This document shows positions 56,261 through 64,000 of a DNA stretch of 64,000 nt, piece by piece. The DNA is from Serinicoccus hydrothermalis (lineage in GTDB: Bacteria; Actinomycetota; Actinomycetes; Actinomycetales; Dermatophilaceae). Each line of letters begins with the position of its first letter. Positions within the stretch are counted from its first letter, which is position 1. The DNA lies in contig NZ_CP014989.1 in NCBI RefSeq assembly GCF_001685415.1, forward strand, positions 1,178,001-1,242,000, given 5' to 3'. The notes below the pieces were generated by a model, which saw nothing but the letters and a program-made list of their open reading frames with translations, was not told the origin of the DNA and made no database searches. The position numbers were made by a program, and so were the translations under genes.

Positions 56261-57625
56261 TCAGCTCTTGGCGGCCGGCTCCTCCTCGGTCTCGACGACC
56301 TCGTCGCCGGCCTCCACGACCTGGTCACCGGCAGCGACCTCGGCCTCCTCGTCCTCGTCGTCACCCTCGATGGCGTCCAGGTCGACGACGTTGCCCTCGG
56401 TGTCGGTGACCTGGGCCTGCTCGAGCACGTTGGCCAGCGCCTTGCGGCGGCCGACCTCGGCGACCATGGCGGGCACCTGGTTCTGCTGGTCGATCTGCTG
56501 CGCGAACTGCTGGGCGTTCATGCCGTACTGCTGCGCGGTCATCATGATGTACTCGATGAGCTCGCCCTGGTCGACCTCGACCTCGTCCCGCTTGACCAGC
56601 GCGTCGAGCAGGAACTGCGTCTGCATGGCCTTGATCGTGGACTCGGTGACCTCGGCGCGGTGCTCGTCGTCCTCGAGCCGGCTCTCGCCCTCGAGGTGAC
56701 GGTGCACCTCGGCCTCGACGAGGCTGTCGGGCACCGGGATCTCGACCATCTCGAGCATGGCCTCCAGCACCTTGTCGCGGGCGCCGACGCCCTGCTCGAA
56801 GCGGGCGCCCTGCTCGGCCTGCTTGGCCAGGTCCTCGCGCAGCTCGTCCATCGTGTCGAACTGGCTGGCGAGCTGGGCGAACTCGTCGTCCAGCTCGGGC
56901 AGCTCGCGCTCCTTGGCGGCCTGCACGGTCACGGTGACGTCGGCGCTCTCGCCCTTGCGGTCGCCACCGGCCAGCGGCGAGCTGAACTCGACGGTGTCGC
57001 CGGCCTTGGTGCCGCGCAGCGCGGTGTCCAGGCCGTCGAGCATCGTGCCGGAGCCGATCTCGTAGGAGACGCCGGTCACCGAGTCGATCTCCTCCTCGCC
57101 GATCTTGGCGGACAGGTCGATCGTCAGGTGGTCACCGGTCTTGGCCTTGCGCTTGATCGGCTTGAGCGTGCCGAAGCGCTCGCGCAGGTTGTCGATCCTG
57201 GCCTGCACGTCCTCCTCGGACGCCGAGGCCGGGTCGACGACGACCTCGATGCCGGAGAAGTCGGGCAGCTCGAACTGCGGGACGATGTCGACCTCGGCCT
57301 CGAAGGCGAGGTCCTGGCCCTCCTCCATCGGCAGCGAGGTGAGGTTGACCTCGGGCTGGGACAGCGGGGTGAGCTCGTTCTCGGTCATCGCCTGCGTGTA
57401 GTACTCGGGTAGGGCGTCGTTGACGGCCTCCTGCACCACCGCACCGCGTCCGAAGCGCTGGTCGATGATCCGGTTCGGCACCTTGCCCTTCCGGAATCCG
57501 GGGATCTGCACGTTGGCGCCGATGCTCTTGTAGGCGGCGTCCAGCTTCGGCTGGAGATCGGCGGCGGGGACCTCGACGGTCAGCTTGACCCGGGTCGGGG
57601 TCAGGGTCTCGACAGCGCTCTTCAC
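56261..57625 (-). CDS. tig: trigger factor chaperone
   Basis: A 454-aa ribosome-bound chaperone/prolyl isomerase. The ribosome-docking loop is in VQIPGFRKGKVPNRIIDQRF; the PPIase domain has TGDHLTIDLSAKIGEEEIDS; the helical C-terminal domain has MMTAQQYGMNAQQFAQQID. An acidic tail of about 50 residues ends the protein. GTG at 57625 (VKSAVETLTPTRVK) matches the usual start and has GGAG upstream; an ATG at 57646 would add 7 residues. It lies upstream of clpP1P2, as is usual. Confidence 0.96.
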   Translation of the reverse strand: MKSAVETLTPTRVKLTVEVPAADLQPKLDAAYKSIGANVQIPGFRKGKVPNRIIDQRFGRGAVVQEAVNDALPEYYTQAMTENELTPLSQPEVNLTSLPMEEGQDLAFEAEVDIVPQFELPDFSGIEVVVDPASASEEDVQARIDNLRERFGTLKPIKRKAKTGDHLTIDLSAKIGEEEIDSVTGVSYEIGSGTMLDGLDTALRGTKAGDTVEFSSPLAGGDRKGESADVTVTVQAAKERELPELDDEFAQLASQFDTMDELREDLAKQAEQGARFEQGVGARDKVLEAMLEMVEIPVPDSLVEAEVHRHLEGESRLEDDEHRAEVTESTIKAMQTQFLLDALVKRDEVEVDQGELIEYIMMTAQQYGMNAQQFAQQIDQQNQVPAMVAEVGRRKALANVLEQAQVTDTEGNVVDLDAIEGDDEDEEAEVAAGDQVVEAGDEVVETEEEPAAKS

Positions 57626-57719
57626 TGCTGGTTGCTCCGTTGTCATGTCGGGGGTATGTCGTCTCTCGCCGGGCATACAGAGGGCCCGCGGCGAGGACGC
57701 GGATCAGCACCATGCTAGG

Positions 57720-57796
57720 TGGTCGGGGTAGCCGGATTCGAACCGGCGGCCTTCCGCTCCCAAAGCGGACGCGCTACCAAGCTGCGCCATACCCCG
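57720..57796 (-). tRNA. tRNA-Pro (UGG)
   Basis: A complete cloverleaf on the minus strand: acceptor stem CGGGGTA/TACCCCG, anticodon loop CTTTGGGA with anticodon TGG, T-arm GGTTCGAATCC, discriminator A and encoded CCA (77 nt including CCA). Confidence 0.97.
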
Positions 57797-57878
57797 TCGC
57801 GGGCGGCGTCACGGACGCCACGGGCGAGGGCTTAGACTATCTGCTCGGCCCGGCGGGACACGCACCGCGCAGGGTCAC

Positions 57879-57952
57879 GCGGGTGTAGCTCAATGGTAGA
57901 GCCCCAGTCTTCCAAACTGGCTACGCGGGTTCGATTCCCGTCACCCGCTCCA
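57879..57952 (+). tRNA. tRNA-Gly (UCC)
   Basis: Acceptor GCGGGTG/CACCCGC, D-arm AGCTCAATGGTAGAGC, anticodon stem CCAGT/ACTGG with loop CTTCCAA (anticodon TCC), T-arm GGGTTCGATTCCC, discriminator T and encoded CCA. Divergent from the tRNA-Pro gene by 82 bp. Confidence 0.97.
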
Positions 57953-57960
57953 CCTCTCCC

Positions 57961-59010
57961 TCAGTAGCCGCCCGGCGGCGGCACCATCTCCCCGCGCACC
58001 CCCAGCAGCCGCACCGGCCGCTCGTCGTCCAGCCGCTCGTACAGCTCGAATGCCGTGTCCGCCAGCACCTGCGGGTCGGTCGTCGGCACGGCCAGCTTCC
58101 GCCCCCGGTGGTAGGTGAAGAAGGGCACGAAGCGCACCTTGAGGAAGACCCGCTGCACCGGCCGGCCCTCGGCCCCCACGTCCTCCACCACCCGGGCGGC
58201 CAGCTCGGCCAGCGCCGCCCGCACCTGCTCCGGCGAGACCAGGTCCTCCTGGTATGTCGTCTCCCGCCCCCGTGCGCGCGGCACCCAGGGCGAGTCGTCG
58301 GGCCAGTCAGCTCCCCCGCCCCGACCCAGCTCGGACAGCCGTGGCCCGCTGGTCGGCCCGAACTCCGCCTGCAGCACCGCGTCGTCGGCGTGGGCCAGCT
58401 GCTCGACCGTCGAGATCCCCACGCGCTCCAGCCGGGTGGCGATGCGCTTGCCCACGCCCCAGAGCGCCGTGGTCGGTCGCGGCCCCATCACCTCGGGCCA
58501 GGTCTCGCGTGTCAGGACGTAGGTCCCGCGCGGCTTGCCGAAGTCGGTGGCGGTCTTGGCGCGCACCAGGCTGTCGCCGATGCCGATGGAGCAGTGCAGC
58601 CCGGTCCGCTCCAGCACGGCCGCCTGCAGACCGGACGCCACCGCCTCGGCGTCGTCGCTCTCCACCCCGACGAAGGCCTCGTCCCACCCGAGCACCTGCA
58701 CCACCGCACCCGGCCAGCCGCGCAGCGTGTCCATGACCCGCTCGGAGGCGTCCTCGTAGACCGGGAAGTCGACCGGCAGGAAGACCGCGTCGGGGCAGCG
58801 CCGGGCCGCGACGCGCAACGGCATACCGGAGCGGATGCCGTGCTCACGCGCCTCGTAGGACGCGGTCGAGACCACGGCGCGCTCGGTGGGGTCGCCCCGG
58901 CCGCCGACCACGACCGGGCGCCCCACCAGCTCCGGCCGGCGCAGCAGCTCGACGGCGGCGAGGAACTGGTCCATGTCCACGTGGAGGACCCAGCGACGCG
59001 TCACCGGCAC
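57961..59010 (-). CDS. dinB: DNA polymerase IV (Y family)
   Basis: A 349-aa error-prone translesion polymerase. Metal-binding residues are in VLHVDMDQFLAAVELLRRPE and GWDEAFVGVES (usual SIDEAYL form slightly altered); the little-finger part has GRETTYQEDLVSPEQVR. No obvious C-terminal beta-clamp-binding pentapeptide is seen (ends MVPPPGGY), though one could be internal. The start is a GTG at 59010 or the next GTG two codons in. Confidence 0.92.
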   Translation of the reverse strand: MPVTRRWVLHVDMDQFLAAVELLRRPELVGRPVVVGGRGDPTERAVVSTASYEAREHGIRSGMPLRVAARRCPDAVFLPVDFPVYEDASERVMDTLRGWPGAVVQVLGWDEAFVGVESDDAEAVASGLQAAVLERTGLHCSIGIGDSLVRAKTATDFGKPRGTYVLTRETWPEVMGPRPTTALWGVGKRIATRLERVGISTVEQLAHADDAVLQAEFGPTSGPRLSELGRGGGADWPDDSPWVPRARGRETTYQEDLVSPEQVRAALAELAARVVEDVGAEGRPVQRVFLKVRFVPFFTYHRGRKLAVPTTDPQVLADTAFELYERLDDERPVRLLGVRGEMVPPPGGY

Positions 59011-59051
59011 AGTCTCCCCCGTCCGGCCCCCTGCCCGCCTACCCTGACGGT

Positions 59052-59696
59052 ATGCACACCCCCACCCCGGGCGCGGGCCCGGACCGACCGACCGAGGACC
59101 GGGTCGTGGTCACCGGGACCGGTCGGGCCGGCGCACCGCCGGACTCGGTCGTGCTCGACCTGCACCTGGAGGGGCACGGGTCCACGGTGGCCCAGGCGCT
59201 GCAGGCCCTCACCGCCGCCTCCCGCGCCTGCACCGACGCCCTGCCCGAGCACCGGGTGCGCACCCACGCACTGACCCTGTCCCCCAGGTACGACCACCAC
59301 GGGGCGCCCCACGGGCATACCGCCGGGCAGTCGCTGCGTGTCGTGGCGCCCGACCCGGCACGGGCCGGCGAGCTCGTGGCCACCCTCGCCGAGGCGGTCG
59401 GTGACGCCCTGACGGTCCAGTCGCTGCGGCCGGAGGTGTCGGACACCGTCGGGCTCGAGGTCCGGGCCCGCGAGCTCGCCCTGCTCGACGCCCGGCGGCG
59501 GGCGGAGGAGTATGCCGCCCTCGTGGACCGGGCGGTCGGCCGGGCCGTGACCGTCGAGGAGCTGCCCGGTCCCGGGGCGCCGGTCCCCCACGGAGCCGTG
59601 GCGCGGATGAGCGCGGAGGCCGCGGGGCCTCCGGTGGACGCCGCGGACCACGAGATCACGGTGCAGGTGCGGGTGACCTGGGACCTCACCGGCTGA
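59052..59696 (+). CDS. SIMPL domain (DUF541) protein
   Basis: A 214-aa protein with a SIMPL domain: VVVTGTGRAGAPPDSVVLDL at the N-terminus, PRYDHHGAPHGHTAGQSLRV in the middle, and an EITVQVRVTWDL end. No signal peptide is present, so it is cytoplasmic, unlike most exported SIMPL proteins. Function unknown. ATG at 59052, divergent from dinB. Confidence 0.84.
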   Translation: MHTPTPGAGPDRPTEDRVVVTGTGRAGAPPDSVVLDLHLEGHGSTVAQALQALTAASRACTDALPEHRVRTHALTLSPRYDHHGAPHGHTAGQSLRVVAPDPARAGELVATLAEAVGDALTVQSLRPEVSDTVGLEVRARELALLDARRRAEEYAALVDRAVGRAVTVEELPGPGAPVPHGAVARMSAEAAGPPVDAADHEITVQVRVTWDLTG

Positions 59697-59797
59697 GCAA
59701 TCCTCCCGGTCGACAGCCCTCGACAAGTGTGGTTGCGTGGTGACGCACAGGAGGTGCCCCGGCCGGGGCACCGGACCCGATGGGAAGGAGTCACGCC

Positions 59798-60010
59798 ATG
59801 GGCTTCATGGACAAGGCCAAGGACCTGGCGGGAGAGCACGACGAGAAGATCGACGAGGGCATCGAGCAGGGCGGTGACTTCGTCGACGACAAGACCGGGG
59901 GTGAGCACTCCGAGCACGTCGACAAGGCGCAGGACTTCGCCAACGACAAGGCCGACGCGATCGGCGGCGTCGAGGACGGGGGCGGCGGCGAGGGCGACGA
60001 CAACGCCTGA
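59798..60010 (+). CDS. MT0933/Rv0909-type small hydrophilic protein
   Basis: A 70-aa acidic, lysine-rich protein with the family pattern MGFMDKAKDLAGEHDEKIDE, VDDKTGGEHSEHVDKAQ and a low-complexity Gly/Asp end. Pfam names the family MT0933 antitoxin, but no toxin gene is next to it here; a stress-protein role (CsbD-like) is equally plausible. ATG at 59798 with AAGGAG upstream; a strong terminator follows. Confidence 0.82.
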   Translation: MGFMDKAKDLAGEHDEKIDEGIEQGGDFVDDKTGGEHSEHVDKAQDFANDKADAIGGVEDGGGGEGDDNA

Positions 60011-60027
60011 GCGCGCCAGCGCCTGCG

Positions 60028-60060
60028 AGGCCCCCACCCGGTCCGTCCGGGTGGGGGCCT
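60028..60060 (+). terminator. terminator after the MT0933-type gene
   Basis: A perfect 14-bp stem (AGGCCCCCACCCGG with CCGGGTGGGGGCCT) and a 5-nt loop lie 17 bp after the small-protein stop, followed by TTCGTCG. Typical intrinsic terminator of this genome. Confidence 0.88.
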
Positions 60061-60181
60061 TCGTCGTGCGGGCGCGGGCAGCGGCACGACGGGCGTGTTC
60101 CCCCGGACGCCCCCGTGGCGGGAGTTACCGTGAGTGGTGGCGTCGGTCCGGCGCCGGTCGCGACCCGTCCCGAGGAGCTCC

Positions 60182-61927
60182 ATGTCCGTCCACCCTGTCC
60201 GAGGCCGCGCCCGTCGCCGGTGGGCGGCGCTCACCGCCGCGGCGGTGGTGGTGCTGGGCGCCTGCACCCCGGGCTCCGGCTCCTCCGGCGATGACGGCTC
60301 CTCCACCGGGGGCGGCGGAGCCTCCGGCGGGCAGGAGCAGGACCCCGACGCCCTCGTCGCGGCACCCGCGTCCGTCCAGGAGACGGCCGTGCTCCCCGGT
60401 GAGGGCGCGACCGAGCTGTCCGTCGAGGCCTCCAGCACCTTCTTCGAGCAGGCCCCCGTGGTCGTCGTCGCGGCGGAGGGCGAGCAGCTGGCCGCCGCCT
60501 CGGCCGGTGTCGCGCTCGGGGTGCCCGTCCTCGTCGACGGTGCCGGGGTGGCCGAGGAGCTGGACCGGCTCGGGGCGGAGACGGTCCTCACCGTGGGGGC
60601 CGTCGAGGACCCAGGGGTCGACGTGCTGGCCGTCCCGGACGCGCAGGGGTTGGCCGACGCGCTCGGGACCGACGGAGCCGCCGAGCAGGTGCCGGAGGGC
60701 GACCACGTGCAGGCTCTGCTCGGGCTCGACCCGTCCTCCATGACCCTGCTCGCCGGCGCCCCCGAGGACGGCGCCTCCGGCGACGACACCGACGCCACGA
60801 CGAGCACAGCCGGCGAGAGCGCGAGCGCGACCGCGGCTCCCGCGCCCACCCTGGAGTCCGACGTCGACGAGCTGCCCTCCACCTCGGCCCCGCAGCCGGT
60901 CGAGGGACTGACCGTCATGACGACAGGCGCCGACCGCGACGCGGCCGCCGTCGCCTCGGCCGTGGCCGTCGGCGCCCAGGTGCTCGTCGTGCCCGAGGGT
61001 GACCCGCGGGCCACCTCGGACACGGTGCAGGCCAGCGCTGACGCGGGCGCGGAGACCGTGGTCGGGATCGGCACGGAGTTCGGCGACGCGCAGACGCTCG
61101 CCTGGCGGGCGGCCACCGCCGCGACCGGCGTCGAGCTGCCCGGCGGCGGTCAGCTCATGCTGCCCGGCAAGACCTACGTCGCGCTCTACGGCAACCCGAC
61201 GACGCCCGCCCTGGGGGTCCTCGGCGAGCAGGGGCCGGAGGAGACGGTCGCGCGCGCCGAGGAGATCGCCGCGGAGTACACCGACCTCGTCGACCACCCG
61301 GTCGTCCCGTCGCTGGAGATCATCGCCACCGTGGCCAGCGGCGACGCCGGGGGTGACGGCAACTACTCCGCCGAGATGGACCTGGAGACCCTGCGTCCCC
61401 TGGTCGACCTGGCCGAGGAGGAGGGGATGTACGTCGTCCTGGACCTGCAGCCGGGCCGGACGGACTTCCTCACGCAGGCGAAGCTCTACGAGGAGCTGCT
61501 CCTGCGTCCCCACGTCGGCCTGGCCCTGGACCCGGAGTGGCGCCTGCGCCCGGACGAGGTTCATCTGCAGCAGATCGGGCAGGTCGGCGTGGACGAGGTC
61601 AACTCCGTGGTCGACTGGCTGGCCGACCTCACGCGGGACAACGACCTGCCGCAGAAGGTCCTCGTCCTGCACCAGTTCCAGATCCGGATGATCCCGGGGG
61701 CCGACGACGTCGACCAGTCCCGCTCCGAGGTCTCGGTGGTCATCCACGCCGACGGACAGGGCGCACAGGGCGACAAGCTCGCCACCTGGCAGGCGCTGCA
61801 CGACGCCGCTCCGTCGGTGACGCACTGGGGCTGGAAGAACTTCTACGACGAGGACATCCCCGGACCGCTCTCACCCGAGCAGACGATGCAGATCGAGCCG
61901 ACCCCGGACTTCATCAGCTACCAGTGA
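60182..61927 (+). CDS. large lipoprotein with cell-wall-binding-repeat-like N-terminal half
   Basis: A 581-aa lipoprotein: a basic signal peptide (RRRWAALTAAAVVVLGAC) with lipobox Cys, a Gly/Ser linker, then a repeat-like region (VALGVPVLVDGAGVAEELDR, LGAETVLTVGAV, and a second VAVGAQVLVVPEG) resembling CWB2 cell-wall-binding repeats. The C-terminal ~260 residues form a different domain (YVALYGNPTTPALGVLGEQG, VVLDLQPGRTDFLTQAKLYE, THWGWKNFYDEDIPG) like a TIM-barrel hydrolase. ATG at 60182 with AGGAG upstream. A role in the envelope is likely; the activity is unknown. Confidence 0.75.
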   Translation: MSVHPVRGRARRRWAALTAAAVVVLGACTPGSGSSGDDGSSTGGGGASGGQEQDPDALVAAPASVQETAVLPGEGATELSVEASSTFFEQAPVVVVAAEGEQLAAASAGVALGVPVLVDGAGVAEELDRLGAETVLTVGAVEDPGVDVLAVPDAQGLADALGTDGAAEQVPEGDHVQALLGLDPSSMTLLAGAPEDGASGDDTDATTSTAGESASATAAPAPTLESDVDELPSTSAPQPVEGLTVMTTGADRDAAAVASAVAVGAQVLVVPEGDPRATSDTVQASADAGAETVVGIGTEFGDAQTLAWRAATAATGVELPGGGQLMLPGKTYVALYGNPTTPALGVLGEQGPEETVARAEEIAAEYTDLVDHPVVPSLEIIATVASGDAGGDGNYSAEMDLETLRPLVDLAEEEGMYVVLDLQPGRTDFLTQAKLYEELLLRPHVGLALDPEWRLRPDEVHLQQIGQVGVDEVNSVVDWLADLTRDNDLPQKVLVLHQFQIRMIPGADDVDQSRSEVSVVIHADGQGAQGDKLATWQALHDAAPSVTHWGWKNFYDEDIPGPLSPEQTMQIEPTPDFISYQ

Positions 61928-61935
61928 GGCACGCG

Positions 61936-61975
61936 AGGAGGCCCCCGCCCGGATCCGACCGGGCGGGGGCCTCCT
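61936..61975. terminator. bidirectional terminator between lipoprotein and rpiB
   Basis: A perfect 17-bp stem (61936-61952 with 61959-61975) with loop ATCCGA lies between the convergent lipoprotein and rpiB genes and can serve both. Confidence 0.9.
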
Positions 61976-61983
61976 GCGTGGGT

Positions 61984-62451
61984 TCAGGGCAGCGGCGGGA
62001 GCGTGCCGTCGACCTCGTAGGCGCGCATCATGTCGATCCGGCGCTGGTGCCGCTCGTCCCCGGAGAAGGGCGTGCCGAGGAAGGCCTCGACGATGGCCCG
62101 CCCCTCCTCCTGGGTATGCATCCGCGCACCGATCGAGACGACCTGCGCGTCGTTGTGCTCGCGGCACAGGCGGGCAAGCTCGGGGTCGTAGGCCAGCGCG
62201 GCACGGATGCCGGGGACCTTGTTGGCCGCCATCTGCTCGCCGTTGCCGGACCCGCCGAGGACGATCCCGAGCGAGTCCGGGTCCTCGGCCACGGCGGCGG
62301 CGGCACGCAGCACGAAGACGGGGTAGTCGTCCTGGGCGTCGTAGTCCGCGGGCCCGTGGTCGACGACCTCGTGGCCCTGCTCGCCCAGCCAGGTGACCAG
62401 GTCCCGCTGCATCTCGTAGGCGGCGTGGTCACCGCCGATGTGTACCCGCAC
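61984..62451 (-). CDS. rpiB: ribose-5-phosphate isomerase B
   Basis: A 155-aa RpiB interconverting ribose-5-P and ribulose-5-P. It has the N-terminal VHIGGDHAAYEMQRDLVTWL, the phosphate-binding GIVLGGSGNGEQMAANKVPG and the catalytic region REHNDAQVVSIGARMHTQEE. The Gly-Ser-Gly-Asn-Gly loop matches the actinobacterial type lacking the active-site Cys. GTG at 62451; it lies 11 bp after the nitroreductase-like gene. Confidence 0.95.
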   Translation of the reverse strand: MRVHIGGDHAAYEMQRDLVTWLGEQGHEVVDHGPADYDAQDDYPVFVLRAAAAVAEDPDSLGIVLGGSGNGEQMAANKVPGIRAALAYDPELARLCREHNDAQVVSIGARMHTQEEGRAIVEAFLGTPFSGDERHQRRIDMMRAYEVDGTLPPLP

Positions 62452-62462
62452 GGAGCCCTCCT

Positions 62463-63122
62463 CTAGCTGAAGTCCGGGCCCACGGAGCGGGTCCGCTTGA
62501 TCTCGTAGAAGCCGGGGGTGCCGGCGACCAGCAGGCAGCCGTCCCAGAGCCGCCCGGCGGCCTCGCCCTTGGGCGCGGGGGTGACGACGGGGCCGAAGAA
62601 GGCGACACCCTCGACGCCCACCACGGGCGTGCCCACGTCGTCCCCGACGAGGTCGATCGCCCGCTGGTGGCTGGCGCGCAGCGCCTCGTCGTGGTCCTCC
62701 GAGGTGGCCGCCTGCGCCAGCGAGGCGTCGAGCCCCAGCTCCTCGATCACCTCGGGCGTGATGGCCTCGAGGTCCTCGCTGCCACGGCCGTCCAGGTGGA
62801 TCCGCTGGCCATAGGCGTCGTACATCTTCTTGCGCAGCTCGTTGGCCTCCTGCGCGGGCAGGTCGGCGGTCGCCGCGATGATGGTGCGGACCGGCCCCCA
62901 CGCACGGTCGAGCATCGCGCGGTAGTCCTCGTCCAGGTCGCGGCCCTCGTTGAGCACCGCCAGGCTCATGACCGACCAGGTGATCTCGAGGTCGCGCACC
63001 TCAGCCGCCTCCATCAGCCACCGGGACGTCATCCACGCCCAGGGGCACAGGGGGTCGAAGAACATCTCGGCGTGGGTGGTCTGGGTGGTCGCGGACGGGT
63101 CCGACGTGGTCTGGGCGCTCAT
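62463..63122 (-). CDS. mycothiol-dependent nitroreductase (Rv2466c family) DsbA-fold protein
   Basis: A 219-aa thioredoxin-fold protein. The active site is in EMFFDPLCPWAWMTSRWLME (CPWA), with a cis-Pro region around VGTPVVGVEGVAFFGPVV. The M. tuberculosis homologue Rv2466c is a mycothiol-dependent nitroreductase/oxidoreductase. The enzyme presence supports a mycothiol-making host. ATG at 63122; co-directional with rpiB. Confidence 0.88.
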   Translation of the reverse strand: MSAQTTSDPSATTQTTHAEMFFDPLCPWAWMTSRWLMEAAEVRDLEITWSVMSLAVLNEGRDLDEDYRAMLDRAWGPVRTIIAATADLPAQEANELRKKMYDAYGQRIHLDGRGSEDLEAITPEVIEELGLDASLAQAATSEDHDEALRASHQRAIDLVGDDVGTPVVGVEGVAFFGPVVTPAPKGEAAGRLWDGCLLVAGTPGFYEIKRTRSVGPDFS

Positions 63123-63189
63123 GCGACCATCGTGTCACGGCATACCCTGGCCGTCAGTCCGGCCCGACCCTCGACGAGGAGACACCTGC

Positions 63190-64000
63190 ATGCCCGGCAC
63201 CAACCTGACCCGTGACGAGGCCGCCGCCCGGTCCGCGCTCATCCAGACCGAGTCCTACGACGTCGCGCTGGACCTCACCCGGGGCGCGGAGACCTTCGGG
63301 ACCCGCACCATCGTCCGGTTCACCTGCGCCAGCCCGGGCGAGGACACCTGGATCGACTTCGTCGGCGCCTCGGTGGAGCGGGTCGAGCTCAACGGCACCG
63401 AGCTCGACCCGGCCACGGCGTGGGTCGACTCCCGCATCGCCCTGCCCGGTCTCGCGGAGAGCAACGAGCTCACCGTCGAGGCGACCGGGACCTACATGAA
63501 CACCGGCGAGGGCCTGCACCGCTTCGTCGACCCCGCGGACGGCGAGGTCTACCTCTACACCCAGTTCGAGGTCCCGGACAGCCGCCGGATGTATGCCGCC
63601 TTCGAGCAGCCCGACCTCAAGGCCACCTTCGCCTTCACGGTCACCGCCCCGGAGCACTGGCAGGTCATCTCCAACGAGCCGACGCCCGAGCCCACCCCCG
63701 CCGGCGAAGGCGCCGACGGCCCGAGCGCCACCTGGTCCTTCCCGGCGACGCCGCCGATCTCCTCCTACATCACCGCGCTGGTGGCCGGCCCGTACGACGT
63801 CGTCCGCGACAGCGTGAGCACCCGGGCCGGCGAGATCCCGCTCGGCGTCTTCTGCCGCCGCAGCCTCACCCCGCACCTCGACGCGGAGAACATCCTCGAC
63901 GTCACCAAGAAGGGCTTCGCCTTCTTCGAGGAGGAGTTCGACCGCGCCTACCCCTTCACCAAGTACGACCAGATCTTCACGCCGGAGTACAACATGGGCG
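63190..64000 (+). CDS. pepN: aminopeptidase N, N-terminal part (runs off the window)
   Basis: The first 270 residues of an M1 metallopeptidase. The N-terminal beta domain has ESYDVALDLTRGAETFGTRT, then YLYTQFEVPDSRRMYAAFEQ and PDLKATFAFTVTAPEHW; the segment ends at KYDQIFTPEYNMG, just before the substrate-binding GAMEN-like loop. The zinc site HExxH lies beyond the edge. ATG at 63190 with GAGGAG upstream. Confidence 0.94.
   Translation, partial: MPGTNLTRDEAAARSALIQTESYDVALDLTRGAETFGTRTIVRFTCASPGEDTWIDFVGASVERVELNGTELDPATAWVDSRIALPGLAESNELTVEATGTYMNTGEGLHRFVDPADGEVYLYTQFEVPDSRRMYAAFEQPDLKATFAFTVTAPEHWQVISNEPTPEPTPAGEGADGPSATWSFPATPPISSYITALVAGPYDVVRDSVSTRAGEIPLGVFCRRSLTPHLDAENILDVTKKGFAFFEEEFDRAYPFTKYDQIFTPEYNMG

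Noticed and set aside
56110-56364. N-terminal extension of the DUF559 protein into tig
   Set aside because: It would read through the 60-bp hairpin element and the antisense-frame end of tig; the ATG at 56109 gives a normal family length.
59798-60010. Toxin-antitoxin pair at the MT0933-type gene
   Set aside because: No toxin-like gene is adjacent: neighbours are a SIMPL protein and, beyond a strong terminator, a lipoprotein. The family name alone does not support a TA module.

Overview
The window is about 72% G+C and looks like a chromosomal segment of a high-GC actinobacterium, most likely a Micrococcales member near Intrasporangiaceae/Ornithinimicrobiaceae. This is inferred from gene content, not from a marker-gene search. 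The supporting features are paired clpP1/clpP2, a translational T-box before ileS, a mycothiol-dependent nitroreductase-type DsbA protein, a DUF4233 gene near folC/ndk, an MT0933-type small protein, GTG starts and many 4-bp stop/start overlaps. There are no rRNA genes, IS elements or CRISPR arrays. Two tRNAs (Pro-UGG, Gly-UCC) are present.

Layout. 1-4.8 kb: tail of a phenylacetate-degradation operon (paaA-B-C-D, minus strand), a divergent GNAT gene, a membrane acyltransferase and a 51-residue ORF behind a cluster of GTTCACC-type boxes. 4.8-14.6 kb: pnp-rpsO, topoisomerase IB, a PIG-L deacetylase, a Nei-type glycosylase, a PepSY lipoprotein, ppc and a GNAT. 14.6-19 kb: mreB-mreC-mreD-PBP2, with no rodA following. 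19-24.4 kb: a four-gene, translationally coupled operon encoding a cytoplasmic subtilisin-like protease, a sigma factor, a small beta-rich protein and a TPR-CHAT (caspase-like) protein. It runs straight into mreB. 24.5-33.6 kb: Tat-type amidase, ndk, uppP, DUF4233, a plus-strand block (DUF3105, DUF305, a Gly/Asp repeat protein, a JmjC-like oxygenase, a sucrase/ferredoxin-like protein) and folC. 33.6-37.3 kb: ileS with its T-box. 37.3-43.1 kb: an AbgT-type transporter, a small RiPP-like locus (35-residue precursor candidate, stand-alone YcaO, convergent methyltransferase) and an alanine/cation symporter. 43.3-51 kb: valS, then a DUF4129/MoxR/DUF58 operon and two DUF202 genes. 51-57.7 kb: clpX, clpP2, clpP1, a 22-bp tandem array, a DMT-type exporter, a DUF559 nuclease-like gene between two copies of a 60-bp hairpin element, and tig. 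57.7-64 kb: tRNAs, dinB, a SIMPL protein, a small CsbD-like protein, a cell-wall-binding-like lipoprotein, rpiB, nitroreductase-type DsbA and the start of pepN.

Read right to left, tig-clpP1-clpP2-clpX-valS-ileS-folC-DUF4233-ndk-mreBCD resembles a backbone order common in actinobacteria. The accessory modules sit as interruptions in it.

The two strongest candidates for under-described biology are the S8 protease/sigma/beta-protein/CHAT operon (19.0-24.4 kb) and the precursor/YcaO/methyltransferase locus (39.05-41.4 kb). The CHAT operon looks like a two-protease regulated-death or stress-response module and carries an unusual TGGLYWGGQ tandem repeat. The YcaO locus resembles bottromycin/streptamidine-type amidine RiPPs and has a terminator-like hairpin inside the first YcaO codons. 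Also notable are a strong excess of the word GGTATGCC and the duplicated hairpin element.
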